Of a DNA stretch of 17,775 nucleotides, positions 13,668-17,775 are shown piece after piece (position 1 is the stretch's first letter; each line of letters opens with the position of its first letter). Source of the stretch: DATLHO01 sp035539855 (GTDB taxonomy: Bacteria; Bacteroidota; Ignavibacteria; OLB7); assembly GCA_035539855.1 (NCBI GenBank), contig DATLHO010000325.1:1-17775 (forward strand), read 5' to 3'. The position numbers and the translations under genes were made by a program. Under the pieces are notes generated by a model. It was not told the origin of the DNA, made no database searches, and saw only the letters and a program-made list of their open reading frames with translations.

Positions 13668-16604
13668 TCAGTAGCCGAAAAGTTGCTCGAGGGTGAGCTC
13701 GACGATGCGGCCGTGACGCGCGAGCGCCGACATGTCGATCTTCTCGCGCGAGCCGAGCACGACCATCGCGAACGGTCGATCACCGAACTCCGACGCGTGG
13801 AAGCGCTCGATGTCGTCGAGCGTGATCGAGCCGATGCGCTCCCAGACGTCGCGGCGCACGTCGTGGTCGAGTCCGAGCCGCCGCATCTCCAGGAACGACT
13901 CGAGCACGTCGTGGCGGATCGTCCGGTCGTTCGCGATCCGGTTGCGCAGTCCGTCGCGCGCCGCGGTGAACGCGCTCTCCGATCGCGGCATCGTCCGCAG
14001 CAGCGACCGCATCGCCGTGATCGCCTCGTCGACCTTGTCGGATTGCGTGCCCAGATACGCCGAGGCGTACGCGGGCTCGGTCAGCCGGTCCGGCATGTCG
14101 TAGGCGCTGTACGTCGAGTACGCGAGCGCCCTCGCCTCGCGGATCTCCTGGAAGACCACCGCGCCCATCCCGCCGCCGTAATACTCGTTGAAGAACTCCA
14201 CGACCGGCCAGCGCGCCGCGTCGAATTCGCCCGCCTTGCGCAGCCAGATCATCTCCGCCTGCACCATGTCCTCGTCGAGGAAGTAGATCACGTCCTCGGT
14301 CATCTCCGTGCGATCGTAGGCTTTCTCCGGCGGCACGTCGCGCAGCACCGGAGGCGAGGCGTGATGCGTCCGCAGCACCGCAGCGACCGCCGCGGGTTCG
14401 TCCGGACCGTAGTACAGCACGTCGTGGCGATAGCTGCCGAGCGAGCGGACGATCTTCACCAGATCGTCGGCGCGCAAGGCACGCAGCTCCCCCTCGGACA
14501 TCACGTCGTTGAACGGATTGCGCGAGCCGTACTCGGCCCAGCTCGCCAGGCCGCCCCAGAGCACCGTCTGCTTGTCGAGCTTCGCGTCGGCGCGCCCCTT
14601 GAGCTCCCGCTCGACGAGCGCGTCGAGCGCCTTCTGGTCGGGCTGCACGTCGGCGAGCGTGCGCTCGAGTAGGGAGACCGCCTCGTCGAAGCGATCGCGC
14701 GGTCCGTCGAGCGAGATCCTCACCTCGTCCTCGTCGGCACTCACTTCGAAGTCGACGCCGAGTCGGAAGAACTCGCGGCTAATGGTCTCGGCCGACATGG
14801 TCGACGTGCCGAGAAACGGCAGCAGCTCGATCGCCGTCGGCAGCTCGCGCCAGTTGCGCTCGCCCATCTCGAAGACGTAGTCGAGCGTGAACAGGTCGTT
14901 CTCGGTGTTGGCGTGATGTCGCAGGGACAGGCCCGGCGAGAGCTGGACGGTCGAGATGTCGCGCGCGAAGTCGACGAAGACCGGCGCGACCTCCGGAGCG
15001 GTCGTCGCGAGCGTCGCGCGCGCGAACTCAGAGGAGCTCTCGCGGTCGAGCTCGACCGGCGTGATCGCGGGCTTCGGGACTTTCACGACCGCCGTATCGT
15101 CGCCGATGCGCTTGTAAACGACGACGTGGTCGGCGGTGAACCAGCGATTGACGAATGCGACGAGCTCCTCCTTCGTCACCGTCTCGGCCTCCCCCAGCCG
15201 AGCCACGTACCGCGGCCACGACAATCCCTGCACGAAGGCGTCGAGCATCGCGTAGGCCCGGCCTGCGTTCGACTCGAAGGCGCGCGTGCGATCGATGCGA
15301 CGGTTGAGCATCACCGAGCGCAACTGCGACTCGTCGAGCTCGCCGCGCTTGAGGCGCTCGATCTGCGCGTCGAGCAGATCGCGCACCTGCTCGAGCGTCT
15401 GTCCCTCGAGCGGCCTGCCGCCGAGCATCGCGACCGAGTAGTCGTTGAGCAGCATGGAGCTCGACCACGCCTCGAGCACGAGCTGCTTCTTCTCGAGCTC
15501 GAGGTCGATGAGCCCGGCGTCCTTGTAGTTCAGGAGCTGGTCGACGATCTCCAGGATCAGCGCCTCGCGCGTTCCGGCGCCGGGCAGCCGCCGCGCGATC
15601 AGAACGCTCTCGGGATCGGGACCATAGACCGACTGCTCCAGCGGCGCCGTGCGCGGCGTCTCCGGCGCGAACATGGGCTCCTCGACCGCACGCGGCTTCA
15701 TCGAGCCGAAGTGCCGCTCGACGAGCGCGAGCGTCGCCGCGGGATCGATGTCGCCCGCGATGATCACCACCATGTTGTTCGGCACGTAGTAGCGCTCGTA
15801 GAATTCGCGGATCCTCTTGAGCGACGGGTTCTTCAGGTGCTCGACGGTGCCGAGCGTCGTCTGCGTGCCGTAGGGATGGTTGCGGAAAAGTCCCGCGAGC
15901 GCGAGGTCGAACTGCTTGTCGTCGTCGCGGTCGAGCGAGATGTTCTTTTCCTCGTAGACCGCCTCGAGCTCCGTGTGGAACAGCCGCAGCATCGGGTTGC
16001 GAAATCGCTCGGCCTCGATGCTCATCCAGCGATCGAGCTGGTTCGACGGGACGTCGTTGGTGTAGACGGTCTGGTCGAACCACGTCCACGCGTTCGTCTC
16101 CCTCGCGCCGAGCGCCGCGAGCAGCCTGTCGTACTCGTTGGCGATGACGAAGCGCGAGGCGACGCCGCTGAGCGAGTCGATCGTGCGGTAGAGCCGGCCG
16201 CGGCTTCCCTCGTCGGCGGTCGACGTGTACTCCTCGTAGAGCGACTCGATGCGATCGAGCAGGGATTTCTCCGACGGATAATCCTTCGCTCCCAGCCGGT
16301 CGGTGCCCTTGAAGAGCATGTGCTCCAGGTAGTGCGCCAGTCCCGTGTTGTCGGCCGGATCGTGCTTGCTGCCGGCGCGCACCGCGATCAGCGTCTGCAC
16401 GCGCGGCTCGGCGCGGTTGACCGAGAGCATCACCGTCAGCCCGTTCGAGAGCGTGTGCACGCTCGCACCGATCGGATCGGCGCCCGACTGGGCAAGGGCA
16501 GTGCTCGAGGAGAGTATGAGTGAGAGCAAGAGAACCTGGCGTTGTGTCATGTCCACGGACGAATTGCGATGCAGGGAACAGGGAAGATACTCCGTCGACG
16601 CCAT
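13668..16604 (-). CDS. Secreted two-domain M16 (insulinase family) zinc peptidase
   Basis: A 978-aa protein with the full two-repeat M16 layout. The inverted zinc motif HYLEH (H91, E94, H95 from the 16604 start) is followed by the third ligand, probably E219, in ELEAVYEEKN. The inactive C-terminal repeat carries GGGMGAVVFQEIREARALAYS, the usual substrate-clamp region. A signal sequence (QVLLLSLILSSSTALAQ) shows export. Two starts are possible: ATG 16604 has GAGGA upstream but gives an 18-residue extension before the signal; ATG 16550 gives a cleaner signal peptide (960 aa) but a poor Shine-Dalgarno. Such enzymes degrade peptides in the periplasm or outside the cell. It is the first gene of a minus-strand unit with the DsbD-type domain and the redoxin. 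No residues of the zinc site are missing. Confidence 0.93.
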   Translation of the reverse strand: MASTEYLPCSLHRNSSVDMTQRQVLLLSLILSSSTALAQSGADPIGASVHTLSNGLTVMLSVNRAEPRVQTLIAVRAGSKHDPADNTGLAHYLEHMLFKGTDRLGAKDYPSEKSLLDRIESLYEEYTSTADEGSRGRLYRTIDSLSGVASRFVIANEYDRLLAALGARETNAWTWFDQTVYTNDVPSNQLDRWMSIEAERFRNPMLRLFHTELEAVYEEKNISLDRDDDKQFDLALAGLFRNHPYGTQTTLGTVEHLKNPSLKRIREFYERYYVPNNMVVIIAGDIDPAATLALVERHFGSMKPRAVEEPMFAPETPRTAPLEQSVYGPDPESVLIARRLPGAGTREALILEIVDQLLNYKDAGLIDLELEKKQLVLEAWSSSMLLNDYSVAMLGGRPLEGQTLEQVRDLLDAQIERLKRGELDESQLRSVMLNRRIDRTRAFESNAGRAYAMLDAFVQGLSWPRYVARLGEAETVTKEELVAFVNRWFTADHVVVYKRIGDDTAVVKVPKPAITPVELDRESSSEFARATLATTAPEVAPVFVDFARDISTVQLSPGLSLRHHANTENDLFTLDYVFEMGERNWRELPTAIELLPFLGTSTMSAETISREFFRLGVDFEVSADEDEVRISLDGPRDRFDEAVSLLERTLADVQPDQKALDALVERELKGRADAKLDKQTVLWGGLASWAEYGSRNPFNDVMSEGELRALRADDLVKIVRSLGSYRHDVLYYGPDEPAAVAAVLRTHHASPPVLRDVPPEKAYDRTEMTEDVIYFLDEDMVQAEMIWLRKAGEFDAARWPVVEFFNEYYGGGMGAVVFQEIREARALAYSTYSAYDMPDRLTEPAYASAYLGTQSDKVDEAITAMRSLLRTMPRSESAFTAARDGLRNRIANDRTIRHDVLESFLEMRRLGLDHDVRRDVWERIGSITLDDIERFHASEFGDRPFAMVVLGSREKIDMSALARHGRIVELTLEQLFGY

Positions 16605-16642
16605 GCGGGATCATCCTCTTCTCACCCCCTTCCAGGCGACCA

Positions 16643-16759
16643 CCACGTCATCCTCCGAGCGAAGCGTGGGGGATCTTTCTTCGGCGGTAGCCGTGCCGGA
16701 CGGTACCGCTACCGCGGAAGAAAGATCTCCGCGGCGCTTCGCTTGCGAAGATGACGTGG
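16643..16759. repeat. REP-like nested palindrome
   Basis: Three nested inverted pairs share one axis: CCACGTCATC/GATGACGTGG (16643-16652, 16750-16759), GCGAAGCG/CGCTTCGC (16659-16666, 16735-16742), and a 20-nt arm with one mismatch beginning GATCTTTCTTC (16672-16691, 16708-16727). Each half reads as CGTCATC, GCGAAGCG, GATCTTTCTTC. This recalls the interspersed CGTCATCC-GAGCGAAGCG-GGATCTTT repeats seen in many environmental genomes. It lies between divergent peptidase genes and could be a REP doublet or a small non-autonomous mobile element. Confidence 0.75.
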
Positions 16760-16764
16760 GCGCG

Positions 16765-16790
16765 GCGTTGGGGTCCAAAAAGCCCCACGC
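16765..16790. other. Small hairpin upstream of the second M3 peptidase gene
   Basis: TGGGG/CCCCA (16769-16773 with 16783-16787), extended by GCG/CGC with one bulged T, encloses TCCAAAAAG. It is followed by TATCTT (16793-16798), which could be a -10 element of the gene at 16832, with TTGGGG about 19 nt upstream as a weak -35. Both readings are tentative. Confidence 0.35.
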
Positions 16791-16831
16791 CCTATCTTTG
16801 CAGGATTCCCAAGAATATTCCGGAGACGGTA

Positions 16832-17775
16832 ATGTCACTCCTGACCGAGCTCAACGACCGATACGTCGCCCTTCACGAGGCGAAGGAGAACGCCTTCTGG
16901 GCGCAGAAGATGGGGCTCGCTGGCTACACGCCCGGCGAGTTCGAGCGCAACGAGATCGCGCTCAAGGACTTCACCGGCGACCCCGCGAACCTCGAGCGGG
17001 TCCGCGAGGAGCTTCGCCGCGACGACCTGACCGAGACCGAGCGCGTCGGCCTGACGGGCTGGCGGCGCTTCTTCGAGGTGAACATCATCGAGTCGCCCGA
17101 CGCCCGCGCGCTGTTCGAGCGCCTCGTCGAGCTCGAGGGCGCCCTCGACGGACGGCGTCGCTCGATGGCCCTCGGCTACCGCGATCCCGCCACCGGCGAG
17201 CTCGTGCGCGCCGGCTCGGTGCAGCTCGCCCTGATGATCTCGACCGCGCCGGAGGAGGCGACACGACGCGCGGCGTGGGAGGGACTCGGCTCGATCGAGC
17301 CGTACGTGCTCGACAACGGCTTCATCGAGATCGTCCGCGAGCGCAACCGCCTGGCGCGCATGCTCGGGTACGAGGATTACTACGACTGGAAGGTCTCGAT
17401 CAACGAGGGGTTCAACAAGGCCACGCTCTTCGGGCTGCTCGACGACCTCGAGCGCAACACCCGCGACGCCGCACGGCGGTCGATGGAGCGGCTCGTCGAG
17501 GAGAACGGTCCGGACGCGACGCAGCCCTGGAACTCGGGCTACTTCCAGACGGGCGACCTGACGGCGATGACCGATCCGTACTTCCGCTTCGAGGAGGCGC
17601 TCGAGAACTGGGGCCGGCTCTTCGCGGCGATGGGAATCCGCTACAGCGGCGCGACGCTGCGCCTGGATCTGGTCGACCGCTCGGGCAAGTACGAGAACGG
17701 CTTCATGCACGGACCGATGCCGACATGGGTCGACAATGGAACGTTCCACCCCGCGCGCATCAACTTCACGGCGAA
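16832..17775 (+). CDS. M3 family oligoendopeptidase, C-terminal part beyond window
   Basis: The first 314 codons of a peptidase are visible; the frame runs off the right edge. MSLLTELNDRYVALHEAKENAFW starts a long helical N-terminal domain; LGYEDYYDWKVSINEGFNK and WNSGYFQTGDL follow. The last visible part, YENGFMHGPMPTWVDNGTFHPARINFTA, matches the region of M3 peptidases shortly before the zinc-binding HExxH, so the catalytic site should lie just outside the window. This predicts a cytosolic peptide-degrading enzyme with no signal peptide. The ATG at 16832 has GGAG 7 nt upstream. It is only distantly similar to the M3 gene at 9062, so the two are not a recent duplication. The zinc motif itself is not seen, which limits certainty. 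Confidence 0.85.
   Translation, partial: MSLLTELNDRYVALHEAKENAFWAQKMGLAGYTPGEFERNEIALKDFTGDPANLERVREELRRDDLTETERVGLTGWRRFFEVNIIESPDARALFERLVELEGALDGRRRSMALGYRDPATGELVRAGSVQLALMISTAPEEATRRAAWEGLGSIEPYVLDNGFIEIVRERNRLARMLGYEDYYDWKVSINEGFNKATLFGLLDDLERNTRDAARRSMERLVEENGPDATQPWNSGYFQTGDLTAMTDPYFRFEEALENWGRLFAAMGIRYSGATLRLDLVDRSGKYENGFMHGPMPTWVDNGTFHPARINFTA

Noticed and set aside
14913..16523. Long plus-strand open frame opposite the M16 peptidase
   Set aside because: Composition is Arg/Glu/Val/Leu-rich as expected for the antisense of a GC-rich gene; the minus-strand protein has full M16 motifs.
16835..17749. Long minus-strand open frame opposite the last gene
   Set aside because: Antisense shadow of a clear M3-type coding frame with a Shine-Dalgarno.

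Overview
The window is a piece of a GC-rich bacterial chromosome with dense genes, few long gaps, and strong use of G or C at third codon positions. The gene set suggests a Gram-negative, aerobic, environmental lineage: a secreted two-domain M16 peptidase, M3 oligoendopeptidases, a DUF899 protein, thioredoxin-like exported proteins, and an acetyl-type methionine pathway under a SAM riboswitch. Gemmatimonadota or a relative is my best guess, but that is inference from gene content. No rRNA, tRNA, CRISPR array, integrase or transposase is visible.

Left part (1-6088), mostly minus strand: an aspartate-family amino-acid block. A minus-strand promoter and SAM-I (S-box) riboswitch with its own terminator/antiterminator precede a tightly coupled operon: a cystathionine gamma-synthase-type PLP enzyme, metX (homoserine O-acetyltransferase) and a short hom (homoserine dehydrogenase). 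Together these make homoserine, acetylate it and carry it towards methionine, with SAM shutting off transcription. lysA (cut by the window edge) lies beyond, separated by a plus-strand gene of clearly lower GC. That gene encodes an exported endonuclease/exonuclease/phosphatase (EEP)-fold protein in which the usual catalytic residues are replaced.

Middle part (6089-10780), plus strand: a SufR-like three-cysteine regulator divergent from the methionine operon, a membrane-anchored TlpA/ResA-type thioredoxin, a stretch of 12-bp tandem repeats, a VOC protein and a DUF899 thioredoxin-like protein in one transcription unit behind a perfect leader hairpin, and an M3 oligoendopeptidase preceded by a 39-nt inverted repeat.

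The 10781-12030 stretch has lower GC and holds two orphan plus-strand genes, one soluble and one with a single membrane segment. They look like recent or poorly conserved cargo.

Right part (12031-16604), minus strand: a three-gene unit of exported proteins: an M16 insulinase-family peptidase, a stand-alone DsbD-type periplasmic domain, and a redoxin with one active-site cysteine plus a C-terminal GCSVKY motif. Between this unit and the final gene is a 117-bp nested palindrome resembling two inverted REP-type units. The window ends inside a second M3-family peptidase on the plus strand.

The points most worth a second look are the degenerate EEP protein, the unusually elaborate SAM riboswitch leader (an exact 11-nt distal complement to P1), the REP-like palindrome, and the DsbD-domain/redoxin pair that lacks a membrane relay. 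None of these alone proves a new system.
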